A DNA stretch of 64,000 nt, taken from NCBI GenBank assembly GCA_028023455.1, contig JAQFVV010006640.1, positions 204,001-268,000 of the forward strand, read 5' to 3'. The notes under the pieces were generated by a model that saw only the letters and a program-made list of their open reading frames with translations, was not told where the DNA came from and did no database searches. This DNA comes from Epiperipatus broadwayi. Taxonomy: Eukaryota > Onychophora > Udeonychophora > Euonychophora > Peripatidae. Shown one piece after another: positions 49,489 through 61,619 of the stretch. Each line of letters opens with the position of its first letter. The first letter of the stretch is position 1. A program made the translations under genes and the position numbers.

Positions 49489-50400
49489 TTTAAATTAGTT
49501 TTTTTTTTTTATTTTTTTTATATATAAAAACACGCATTTTTTTTTTTTTTTAAGTTTTTTTTTTTTTTTTGGGTTTTTTTTTTTTTTTTTGGGGGGGAAA
49601 AAAAGGTGGTATTTTTCTTTTTTTTTTTGGGGGTTTTTTTTTAATTTTTTTTTTTTTTTGTTTGAGAATTAGAAATTTTCACGTGTGCCTACCATTGTCT
49701 CTCAGACTGCCATTCAGATTTTAAACAGCTGTCTTAAGAACGATCAGGCCTTGACACATGACAGAGATTTTGATAAGAAAAGAATGATACCAACCCTTTC
49801 TCTACTTAACTTTATCTATATATAAGCCAGTCTTAAGCATCTTGGCCTGAAAACTTGAAGATATAAACATATTCATTTATTACTCACTGAGTTTTTAATT
49901 TATGATATTACAGATACCGTAATTTTCTAGATGTTAATATAATTTATCAGCAACGTATGTAAATAACATTTGTCTAAATCGCATGTTGTTATTAAATTAG
50001 TAATAAATGAAAGGTTGCTAGTCTTTCACATGTGCCTACCATTGTCTCTCAGACAGCCAATCAGATTTTAAACAGCTGTCTTAAGAAGATCAGGCCTTGA
50101 CACATGACAGAGATTTTGATAAGAAAAGGATGATACCAACCTTTTCTTTACTTAACTTTTTATATATATAAGCCAGTCTTAAGCATCTTAGCCTGAAAGC
50201 TTGAAGATATAAACATATTCATTTATTACTCACTGAGTTTTTAATTTACGATATTACAGCGCGAAATCTTACATTTACTACATGCAATTTTTTAGATGTT
50301 AATATAATTTATCAGCAATGTATGTAAATAACATTTGTCTAAATTGCATTTTGTTATTAAATTAGTAATAATTGAAAGGTTACTAGTCTTTCAAATGATA
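49395..50400. mobile_element. 347-bp tandem repeat insertion, related to the 348-bp family
   Basis: GTGCCTACCATTGTCTCTCA occurs at 49685 and 50032 (period 347), and TTAGTAATAATTGAAAGGTT-type junction sequence occurs at about 49413, 50000 and 50362. There are thus two units and a partial third. The unit shares AAGTAAAGAAAAGG..., CTTTTCTTATC, TATATATAAG and GCGAAATCTTACA.TTACTAC with the 348-bp unit in matching order. The first unit is interrupted by a poly-T block. Confidence 0.8.
49453..49668 (+). repeat. Poly-T/low-complexity block, probably unreliable sequence
   Basis: Over 200 bases are nearly all T with short G and A runs. This pattern is unlike any other tract in the window and is typical of a homopolymer consensus error. 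Confidence 0.8.
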
Positions 50401-51395
50401 AAAGGTAGACATTAAATTCTAAGAAATTGCAAAAGACCTAGAAAAAAACCATACATATGTTCGATAGATGAAATGAGAAAATTACCTGGTGTGAAGTGGA
50501 AAAGAGAAACTACAAACAAAAAAACTATATTAAATTTGGAGAGACATTCTTCCTGTAGGGATTGACAAAGGTTAAAAATAAGGATGATAATAAAGGAGTA
50601 TTAATTTAATTGTACTATCAGGTATACTTAAATATAAAGCGTATTCATTCTTTCACTTCTAACTGAGAGTAATATTAATAATTGTGCAGTCTAATTGTAA
50701 TTAAATATACACATCTTAACAATTCCTACTTTAATACATTTATTTTTAAATAAGTAAGTAAATTTTAGATTAATAATTATTTTTAAAAAAATAAATTATG
50801 ATAATTATGCAAACACACACGCAGATTAAAATTATATACATGCACAATAGAAAAATATATCGGTATATATATTTACAATATTCAAACAAGTCTGCAATAG
50901 ACGTTAGTGCATGTGATAATGTGTTAACATCTGAATAATTTGATTCGTTTTAACATTCATATTTAAGCTTAAAATACATTTAAATATATTTATTAATTAA
51001 ATGAATTAATAATAATGGGACACTTTTTGCAAAAAAAATTTTTTTAGCAAATCATTTGCTTTTATGACTTAAAAATAATTTAAAAAAAATTATATTCTAG
51101 AAAAATTAATATTAACTAAATTACATTTTATTTTTTAAAACACAAATCACTTCAGTATTCCAATTATTCAAAATATCGCTACTCTATCTATTATTCATTT
51201 TAATGTTGGACACATAATTTCCAATATTTTAGTTAATTTGTGTTTTTGTGGCTTCTGCTCCAATTATCAGATTATAAGTCTTTCTTTTATTACTTATTTT
51301 TATTTAATTTTTAAGTTTATTTTACTCTATTAATTTTCAGTTAATATATTTTTTTTATTCTGAGATTGTATATATGTATATATAACAAAATTTAC

Positions 51396-51555
51396 CTGGA
51401 TAAGGAAAATAAAACCACTTTGCTTTCTCAAATACGTCAGTTCTTACATCTGTACGAATCCAGTAGCCAGATCCTTTTTTAGGATTTTGCGAAAGAACAT
51501 TACTTATAGTTAATAAAAAACAAAGCATCCAGCTAATCATAATAGCTAAAAATAC
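51396..51555 (-). CDS. SLC23A1/2-like: SLC23-family transporter, internal exon 1 of 4 seen (partial gene)
   Basis: First visible exon of a nucleobase/ascorbate transporter (NAT/SLC23), a sodium-coupled or proton-coupled plasma-membrane carrier of ascorbate or nucleobases. The minus-strand reading opens VFLAIMISWMLC, a membrane segment matching the family helix that precedes the large outer loop. It then reads RTDVRTDVFEKAKWF and ends FPYPG, the conserved stretch before TM8. The acceptor TATCTAG lies just right of 51555 and the donor CAG/GTAAAT just left of 51396. The length of 160 nt leaves one base (G), which pairs with GA at the start of the next exon to restore Gly in PYPGQWG. A second AG ten bases into the exon could act as an acceptor, but would lose the VFLAI match. 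The exon upstream should end in phase 0 after a FP motif and was not found. Confidence 0.9.
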
Positions 51556-54500
51556 CTAGATAATATTGAAAAACAAAATTTTAATTAACTATCCACAAAA
51601 ATGAAAACACTTTAAAATATCAGACAAGATAAATTAATGTCTCATAATAGGAAATATAAATATACAATAAGTTAGAAATATCCCATAATTAGTCATTTTA
51701 AAAACTGATGTACTTATTCTATTGCATTAAAAAATGTAAAATCTTATAATATAAAAACATAAATTTTTTTATCATTACGGAGGTCACAAGATTTTGGGCA
51801 CCAGAAATGGTGACAGTCGCATCTGACACTCTACCACAACACTAAACTATATGGGTACCTAAAATCATTATAACCAGTTCTTTAGCTGCATCTGACACTT
51901 TATTCTCAACTTTTTCTTATAGAAAACCAATATTCATAATTAGCATATTCCTATCACATTTATATGAGAATTAATCAGTAACTTTTTTTAATATTGTATC
52001 TTTTTGATGGTAAATAATAAATTATGTAAATACAGATAATTTTAGATTGTTGTAAAAGCTTTAATAAAAAACACAGCAAAAATATGTTTTTATATTTTAT
52101 TGTTAATCCAAAATATTTATAAAAATTTTAATGTTTAAGAATCAACAGTATACTTAAATTATATTTGTTATCAACTGGGCATAGAGAGGAAGCAGAAAAT
52201 GTCATATGATTTTCTGCAAGCTTAACATTTCAGTGTTAACGCATTGTCTATTTATTACAGAATCTCAACATTTATTTGTCTGTCTTCATTTTCATGACTG
52301 AGATTTTATTTCTTGTTGAAACTCTAAAATTTTATCAGGGCACACACAGACATACGATTATTTGAGCAGGAAAATGATGTATAACCAATCCATATAGCCT
52401 TTTTATAATAATAGTAAAATGAGTATCAAGCTTTTCTTAGATAGAAAACTAAAATCTATTTTAGTTGACCAAATGAGCATAGATAAATTTCCTCTACAAC
52501 TCAAAAATATTATTTTTGTACTAAAGACTTCATTATTTATGGAAAAGGTATTTCACAAGGAATAAATAAATCTATGATCATATTAATCTCACTTTATTTT
52601 AATATTATTGAACTCTCCCATCTAAATTATAAATGATTAATATAATTTCATAATTTGCAGTTTTTAATATAAATATATTACTAATTGAATTTTAAATCAT
52701 ACTTTATTTCTTTTTAATGTCTCTTATTTTAATTAAAACTTTTTTAAATATCATATTAAGAGCAATTTAGTAAGCATTGAAGATTAGTCATATTGTTCCT
52801 CGGTGGAAGGCAAATTAAAGAAAAAATATCCAAATTTTTATTATCTGGCTGTTGTGCAGGAGGTAATGCCTTCATATTGTAACGGTTAGAATCATATATT
52901 CATTTAACACAACCCAGAGTCAAGTCAAAATATACTAAACTTGATCGAGATGGGATATGGGAGTTCCAAATCAGACCAAGCTCCAATCTATTTGCGAGTG
53001 CTCAGTGCTTTAATATCCATGGACAACATTTCTGATGCTACATTAAAGTTCTGTTTAATCCATGCCCCACTGAACAGGCAGAAATATGAGATTCTATGAC
53101 ATTCGATTACACTATGCAGATTACTAATGGATTTAATAAACAACGATAAATAATTTTAATAACTAAATGGGGAAAATAAATATCATAAAACATTATAGAC
53201 AATAAATTTAGCTTTCATTAATGGGTTTAATTGTATTGGAATACTTTATGAAAGATAATGGAGACTAGGTAAATTTAAACAAGTTTGTTATAGTGGTTAA
53301 TGATTAACATAAGATAATATAGAGATTACATTCTACTAGTAATTTAAATGTGGTTCATTTAATGCTATAGTGAGATCTACAATTAAACAAGTTAATTATA
53401 ATACAGTGCCAATGATTTAATTCAGGTGAATCTGACACCCTTTGAGCTTGATGAATGATTGACGTCTATGCCAATTTAACATGCCAAATGATATTCAATT
53501 CCCTCATTTTAGTTGCCAAATGAAAGTTTATGATAATAACTAGAGGCATATACTACATACTACAATATTAATACTGCTGATTATCTATGATAAGTACATT
53601 AAAATCTGAGTATAATTATTAATTCTAAAAAATAATGCAAACCATGATCTGCCACACTAGAGTTTCTAATACCTTTGGATAAATTCATAAATAAATATAA
53701 TATTCAGGATGGAATAGGATAAATTAGCATTACATGTAGTTTGCTATAAGAAAATTAAACTAAACTTATTAGGGATTTTTAGGAGCTGATGAGAATTTAC
53801 CTCCATATATAAGCTTATTAAAGAATTAATTATCTGAACTATATTTTGAGATTCGGGAATTGGATAAGCTACTCAAACATTTTGGGTCGTATCTTATATG
53901 CTTATTTGGTGCATATACCCGAACAGCAGCCAACACAATTGAGTCAGTCTTTGCAATGTACCCATAAGATTAGCAAGATAGAAATATGCCTATACATATA
54001 TCACAAGCTCACATCAGCAATGCACAAATATAATATAATGATTTTAACATAACTAAGATACGTTTGCATTTAAAGTAATTAGCGAATTTCTGTGCTTCCA
54101 ATACAAACCAATTCATAAAACAAGCATGGAAAGCTAATGCAAAATATAATGGGCTGATTTAATAAAATATTAACCTCTGCTTAACAAATAGTTGATCAAC
54201 ATTATCAATCATATTTTAGTCATGGCTATATGCGTTTTAGGGGATAATAGAGTTAATTGACAATTATAAAATACACATTTACACTATATCTCTATGGTTA
54301 GAAATACATTTATTGGCTAAAATAATCTTCATGGATTATACTACATAACATAGGATTAGCAAACAACCAGAGTAATCACTTATGAGGGAATGAATTGAAT
54401 TTCAAACTAAATATTAGTATAAATCATTATGATAATTGCAAGGCAATCAAATATTATAACTAAATAATATAATTTCAAAATAGCGAGTTTGATTTGAATA

Positions 54501-56439
54501 ACTAAGCATTAATCTATAATTAAAAGATCTAAGAATCGAATTAGTACTATCTTTAACAAAAACTTGCTATATTTAATACGCTCAGTATTTCAAGTAGCAT
54601 TTGGAATATTATCACATGATAGAAGCTTAATAATTAAAACTTATAGTCATTACCACAAGCATGAAAGAAAGATTAATTATAGTTCAATAGTACGAATATT
54701 AGTTTACAATTTAAATAAATTAAAAACTTTCCAAAGATTAAAAGTTAATTACAGATAATAGGACAATTATCACTTTACGATTTTACAGTTGAAGCAAATG
54801 AAAGGTTAAACTAAAATTTACTCTGAATGTTCAGTAAGATTTATGGAATAGCTATAGCTTTAGATTTATCATTTAATGTTTATTCTAAGGCTCTTAACGG
54901 TAGCAATAGGAATTTTACCTTTGACTAAACTGTGAAAGCACGTCAGTTGGTTTCATGAGTTTTTGATTATGGGTTGAGTAGCAATCGTTCTTCCTAGGAT
55001 AGGCAGCATATCTTTCTGCGGCAATATCAGCCTGGCAAGTTCGTTATGGAACATCTTTCATCGTGGTAGATGCTTAATGTATTCAGCATGCAGTATGGAG
55101 ACAGAGATCACTATTCTCAGAGCTTGGAGAACAGCAATTCCTTCCTCTCCTACTAAGACATATTACAAATCACAGTGGCATGGACTTTGTTGGGCAATGC
55201 TTACAAAAATTTGCAGTCTATATTTTACATAAGAAAGATAGTTATTTTTATGTGCCGGCCATTATCACAGCAAGTAGTTTAATTTTAAAAACAAAAATAA
55301 CTCATATCTTTTGTCTAAAGTTTCGGCAGGATGTCTACAAGAACTTACTTTTTATTTTTTTTACAAGATTTTAGTAATTTGTAAAGTTGGCTAAGTGCTT
55401 ATTTCGAGATGAAATATGTTTTGACAAATAACTATTGTTTTAATATTTTTACATCATTTAACAAGCTATCCAAACCAGATTTGAATCACATAAATTTTTT
55501 ACAAACTGTTTTAGAAATCAATTTTAAAATATAGCACATAACTAAATACGTCCGCATATATGTATTATGATGATACCTATGATTGACCCATATATATATG
55601 CGATTTTAATAATTTTGACTTATCAATTGAGTTAATTGTACATTAAATTTAATAAAGCTATTACTTTAACCTATAAATAATAACTAGATCACTGGCGTTA
55701 ACTTATACATATATAGAGAGAGATCACACAGATACCAATGCATAGATATTTATTAAAGCACTTTTAAGGTTTAAACTTGGACAAAGAGTTGGTTTTAGGA
55801 TGAAATCAGGTAAAAAGAATATGGCACGGCAAATATTCCATTTCAGTATATACTGCTTTCTTAGGAAAAAATGGAGCTATTAATGTGGCCTTTAGTTTGA
55901 AATGGGATTATGTAAAGATATTTTTTACCTATGTATATATGTGTTTGCCTTTCTTATAAATTATTTAAAATTAGAATCAATATAATGTTTTTATTGTTTC
56001 ATTTGTTTAAGCATATGCATACTTGATTTGAATATCATTAAGTCAGTAAAAAGTAGAGAAATCAAAAATACTTATTGAAGTGGCTGGGGAAAAAAAACAA
56101 ATGAAAACTAATCTAACCAGAGATGTAGTTTATTGGGATTAAGTACATTATTTCATTAGGCTGTCAACATTTAAAAAAATATATTAAATAAATAGATATA
56201 TGAAGCAATATTACTATAAGTCAATGGCTAAAAAAATGATTAGAAAGTTGTGAGAGAAAATGAATAGGTTCTAAGAAAGAGAAATGAAGATATGAGTTTT
56301 TGTATTCTGGAGGTAGTCTTAATGATGTTAGTATTATTTTTCATCTAAGAAAAAAAAGGTTTGTTAATATCACTTTAGTAAATGATAAATTGTTAATGTA
56401 ATTAATTAAAAGCAAGACTAAAGTAATATTATTATATAT
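51556..56439. other. AT-rich sequence upstream of the first visible SLC23 exon
   Basis: The upstream SLC23 exon (ending in FP, phase 0) was sought here on the minus strand and not found. A less AT-rich segment at 54890-55330 has no recognised domain. The remaining ORFs are short and look like chance. Confidence 0.45.
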
Positions 56440-56660
56440 TATAAAAACATAAAATCCCCATCTAGTGCCTACTCATCTAATATCCCAGACCAGTTTGTGG
56501 CTTGTGGGATATTGGATGAGTAGGCACTATATGGGGATTTTATGCACAAGCCTTCTGGCATCCATTGATTAATCTGGCTTACACTGGATAGCAATATGTA
56601 TAGAGAGTTTTGCCTGTTGTAATAGCAATTAAGAGCAAGCATAAGAAATGGTGATCATGT
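56440..56660. mobile_element. Hairpin TIR family, copy d (right part with tight inner hairpin)
   Basis: CATAAAATCCCCATCTAGTG with CCTACTCATCTAATATCCCA is mirrored at once by TGGGATATTGGATGAGTAGG and ATGGGGATTTTATG, leaving a 17-base loop. The right end then continues TCCATTGATTAATCTGGCTT and GAGAGTTTTGCCTG as in the other copies. Confidence 0.85.
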
Positions 56661-58464
56661 GATATATATTTATAAATATATTATACAGCGATAATGAGAA
56701 ATTAGTGGCAATAGGAAAGAAAATATATAAATTGAAGGACATAAGAAATGAGAATACTGGCAGATTTGATAAAATTTATTTACAAAATGGTATAGTAATA
56801 ATGAAAATATGTTTTTAAAACCACAAGCAAGAATTTATATCTGATAAGCTGCAAGTGATGAGAAAAAATAGATTTTCTTAGATTATGTGTTGATTGATGT
56901 AAATTTAAGATCATACTTAAACCCATAATAGAATCAAAATTATTTTCTAATAATATAAAAAGAATTAAGACAGTAAAAGAATTTATATTCTTAAATTAAA
57001 AGAGATATTACAAAAAAAAAAAAAAGATCAATCTTTAAAAAAATAAATTTAAATAATAGACGACTAATTTTTAAAAAAAATGCAAATTTAAATGAAAAGC
57101 AAAAATTGTTGAAGGAAAGTTTAAAACAAGCAGCAGTAAAATCAGATATTTATAAAAAAAGATATTTTTTTTAAAAAAAAATCGTTTAGTAATGAAATAA
57201 TAAATATAAATAATAGAAAGAAAAGGATTAAAAAAATTATATTCTGTAAAAGGTAAAAAAGATTATAAAACATGGATGTTATTTGTCTAATATTTTGTTT
57301 AATATATAGATAAATTCTTAAATGATTTGGGAAGGAATGGAATTAAAAAATAAATTTAGAATTGTAAATAAAAGAGTGTATTTCTGATAAAACAGTAATA
57401 CATGTGAACAGTAGGATTAACTTAAAACAATTTGCTACGCTCAGATGGTAAAAATCATTGCATTGCATGTAACAAGAATAAATGAAAATAAAGCCAAAGC
57501 AACAAACACATACAGTGGGTGCAATACATTGAAAACAAGCACCAAAAACAAGTTACAGAATGGGTGAAATCTTTTTAATATTTGAGATATTGAATAAAAT
57601 GATGGTAGTCATTAAATTCAAAGTTTCACTTGACTAAACCAAGATTTTAATAATTTATGATGTTTTAAAATTAGATTTAGAAAAAGATGTTTGTTAGACA
57701 TTTTGTTTGGAGATTCATGGGCAAGATGTCGAGGAAGAATAAAACAGGTAATTGAAAAGTTAAAATTAGAAATATAAATGCATTGAAAACATTAACTTAA
57801 AAAAATATATTAACAGAAAATGAGAAGAAATGGGAATTAGATTGGGTTTACTTTTTAAAAGAAAAAAAAATCTCATATGATGAAAGATAGCAGAATGATA
57901 AAAAAAAGAAAAGTAGTGCAATAAAATTGATAATTTTTTTCAAAGAATACTTATTTAAATATTCAAAGAGTAGATCAAGAAGAAGAAGAAGAAAACCTTT
58001 AAAAAGGCCATATTGATGTAGTAAGCTGCTTTTTGGCATGAAATTAATAATGATAATGATGATTTTTATCGTAGGAAAAAACCCATAGCTTTTTGAAAAT
58101 AGTAAAACATAATAACATTGATCATTTGAGATATAAAATTAAATTTACCTGATAAAAGGTAATATAAATGATTTTAAAAGTAAAACCAAATTTAACTTTA
58201 TAAAAGTAGTCTTTTATTTACTTGTAAATTTATTGTGCCCATCTTCATGCCTTCAAATCCATTTATCAACAAAATAAAAAAATTATAACCAGGATTATCC
58301 TTTTATTATTAAAATTGTTTAAAATTATTGAGATCACAGTGTCTTTTCCAGAAGAGTTTAAATATACTGTTATTATGTCCTATATCTTCTTTTTGTATAT
58401 ATATAATATATATAATTTGAATATATATAGATAGACTTATCGATATTTACAATATATATGTAAT
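56661..58464. other. A-rich sequence
   Basis: The block is purine-rich on the plus strand with many A runs. It may be a decayed LINE body, but no motif could be placed. Confidence 0.35.
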
Positions 58465-58655
58465 TCAAATTTGCATACATTTGTTCATCTTTGTTCTTCA
58501 GTGTGAGGAAGTCGTTTCTTTCTTCTTTATAACCTAAAGCTGCCTGTGAGTATGGTGAACTTCACCAAAAGTGCACTTAGCTTTAAGTTATAAAGAAGAA
58601 AGAAACCAATTTATTACACAGATGAACAAAAGTTTTTAAATTTGAATTACAAATA
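58465..58655. repeat. Inverted repeat of about 190 bp
   Basis: AATTCAAATTTGCATACATT, GTTCATCT and GTTTCTTTCTTCTTTATAAC are mirrored by GTTATAAAGAAGAAAGAAAC, AGATGAAC and AAATTTGAATT. The arms are about 65-75 bp around a 50-bp centre. The flank GATAGACTTATCGATATTTA also occurs near 15285. Confidence 0.8.
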
Positions 58656-61619
58656 CAGAAGAAGGGAATTATAGAATTAAAACTTCATTCATAGTTTGAA
58701 CATAGAACTAAAAGACCATTAGTGTCAAAAAGTATTCAATAAGAATAATCACTTCACATTTTTTTCATACATTATTCCAATGCCTCTACTGATGATGTGA
58801 ATCTTTCTGAAAGTACAATTTATATCATGATATAAGCATAATAATATTAAAATAAAATACTTATTCTAAACTTCAGGACTGAGCTAATGATGATTATGAT
58901 CACCATCACTATCTGGCTGTCACCTGATTAGCATCATCATGAAAGTTCTAGGGGCATATCCTGCATGTATAACTAAGAAAATTTATGAATATTCTCTTAT
59001 TTAAACTCTGTTATTAACATCCCAATTTATTATTTCTGCCTAAATCAACAATCACATGAATTACAAAATATTATGAAATTATTATTGTGAACTGATGATG
59101 TTCAGATAAATAACTAAACAAAATGTCATTTAGAGATTAGAATTAGATAATTTACAAAATTTTTTTATTTGAAACCTCCAAATAAATATTATTTTATTAA
59201 ATGGCATTTTTATAATGCACACTTTAGTTTCCGTTTCTTTAGTCAATACATTTCTCTTATATTAAAAAAAGTCATTAACAATTTATTTTTCTTTTATATT
59301 AATCTAATGGACTTCTGATTTATATTATATTCTTGTTAACATTAATAAGTCCTTATTCTATCATTTTTAAAATTAATCATAAGTAATATCTTTTTTGACT
59401 GATCTTATATCTCAGTTATGTTTTCCTTTATGTTTAAAACACTCATAGAAAGATAATATGTAACAAATTATAACATTAAAAGACATGTCTATAAATATTA
59501 CTTATAGTGTTTAATATAATACAATTAAGCATCGATTGTCATAAATAAATATCCAATACCTTTAATGCATATAGAATATAATTTCATATGTCATGGAGTC
59601 TTAGAATTATAACCCATTTATTTAGACTCAGTTAGATTTACATTCACTGAATATCATCTCAAAATATAATTTGATGGACCAGAACACCTCCAGTATAAAT
59701 TTTGATTAACTTATTATCTAAATATATATAACTGTGCTCAAATTTTATTCACTTAATAATCAATAAAGGTCATTCCTGGATCAGTATTTTTAATAAAACA
59801 TTCTTATTATTTAAGCATTTTGATTCTTAAACACGCAAAACTCTTTGAATATACTCAAACATAAGCAAAAGCTCATAAATAGCATTGTTTTATATAATAA
59901 AGTTCAAAACATAAAAGAATATTTCATTAATACTAATTAACACAGGCTTAAAGTCTGACAACTAATACTCATTCATATTTGGACTATTAAATCAACTTAT
60001 ATTTTTAATTAAAATGACTACTATGCTCTTTTTTATTTTAGTTTTTGGGCATTTTTTATATTTTCACACACATTTTGTTCAAACACACACATTGTATCTA
60101 ATGTATATACTTATTGCTATATGGTTATTGCTCTTTTATGTTGATCTATTTAAATGTTAAAATTATGCTTTGATATAAGATATTATTATTACGTCATTTT
60201 ATTTAAAATAACAACTTTTTAGATACTTTTGATTATTAATTGTTTATATTTAAAAGAAGAAAACCTACAAAGATGATTCCTTTTTTTTTAACTGATAGCA
60301 ATTTTTAAAAAAGAAATATTAAATTAGAAAAAGGAAATTTTGTTTCCTAGACTTTAAATTAAATTAAATCGTGACATCAATTAAAGTCATTAATTTAAAT
60401 TTATTGTAATACAAATGCAGTTTCTTCACAGCATATATGATAGTCATCAATTTACATACAGGGTCCACTCCACAATATTAATTACAAAAACGCTTACATT
60501 TGTGATGTCAGAGCGTATTTTGAAAGTATTTAAAAATAATAAGTATAAGTACTTAAAAATAATAAGTATAAATTATAAAACGTTTTTCCTTTTTAGCAAA
60601 TAATTCAAATAGCATACATTCGTCTGCCTAACAGTAAAACAGATTCTTGCAGAAATGCTTGGAGTAGCTTCTTGTGAGATTAATTTAATTCATATAGGCA
60701 AAAGTTCGCTATCCATTTATAAATTTTCTTTGCAGAGTTTAACTTTTCTTCCATTTCTGACTTATATTTTGCTTATTTAATGTTGTTTTCATTTTAATAA
60801 ATACTTGATGATTAATCATCATAAATAATTTTTTATTTGTACAGGAAGTTAAAACTTTTTTTAGAATAATATATTTAATTTGCAAATATAATATTTGAAA
60901 GTAGATTTCAGGAAGTTAGTGCTAAGCTTTTAGCTACTGAAAATCACGTTAGCTTTTATTATGTCCAGCTTTAGTTTGTTTTTCTAAAGAAATACAGACC
61001 TTATATAAACATGAGTTGTGACACAGAATTACATTGAATTAAAAATTTTCCGTATAATTGCATTCTTAACTAAATTCTTGTTAGTTCCACTTTTTAATGT
61101 TATAAGATACTTTTTTAATTCTGCTTCTCAATATTTGAAACCAAGTCTTCCATATGTAAGACCACATGGCTGACTATACTCATTTCTAGAATATGATAAA
61201 TTAAACTGTTTATCTTCAAGTAATTATAACAATTATTAAGACGTATACAAATTATAACTAAGAGTATTCTAAGATTTAAAATAAAATCAAAAATATTGGA
61301 CAAAGTTTTAAAAATATTATTAATTTAATTTATATAAACAGGTGTCATAAATAGTTTTAAAATCATACTAGCGTTTTGAAAAGTTCTCAAGATTAAAATT
61401 TTTAAAGTTAAAAAGTCCATATAAACTTATCATTAAATAATTAAAACTATTAAAAATATAAAGTGTGTTAGTTATTATAGAAGAATATGTTTCTGCAAAA
61501 GTATTTTGCCAACTTTTTTGGAATAACTAGCATCTACTTCCAAAGCCATATACTAATAGAAGAGAGATTAAGTATTAAAATATATCACAAATTAACTTGT
61601 AAAGAGTACATTTAGAAAA
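58656..61619. other. AT-rich sequence
   Basis: No gene, RNA or repeat family was recognised. Confidence 0.45.

Larger units (their letters stand above)
48630..50590 (+). pseudogene. Decayed RTE/CR1-like LINE split by a tandem-repeat insertion
   Basis: Broken plus-strand frames read ERINEYDLPL near 48645, then DPRYSHILKNIY (RT), SHLHFADKGVFF near 48897 (motif C, FADK for FADD) and VGLKINIKQSKVMF near 48990. FGQIK follows near 49100, then TYGSATWTLN near 49225 and KVLKCLNEI. After an insertion at about 49395-50400 the LINE resumes (SKKLQKT, then GETFFL.GID) and ends near 50570 with an AAGGATGATAATA tail. It is the same family as 25.1-25.8 kb. Confidence 0.7.
7376..51555 (-). other. Extent of the partial SLC23-like transcription unit
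   Basis: The four exons lie in family order on one strand with matching phases (1, 0, 1), so they belong to a single gene of at least 44 kb. The introns are 39424-51395, 30415-39169 and 7472-30140. Exons found encode about 261 of an expected roughly 550-620 residues. The N-terminal core (QH motif of TM1, TM2-TM6) and the C-terminal end are absent from what I could read. I saw no promoter or polyadenylation site that can be tied to the gene. Confidence 0.85.
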
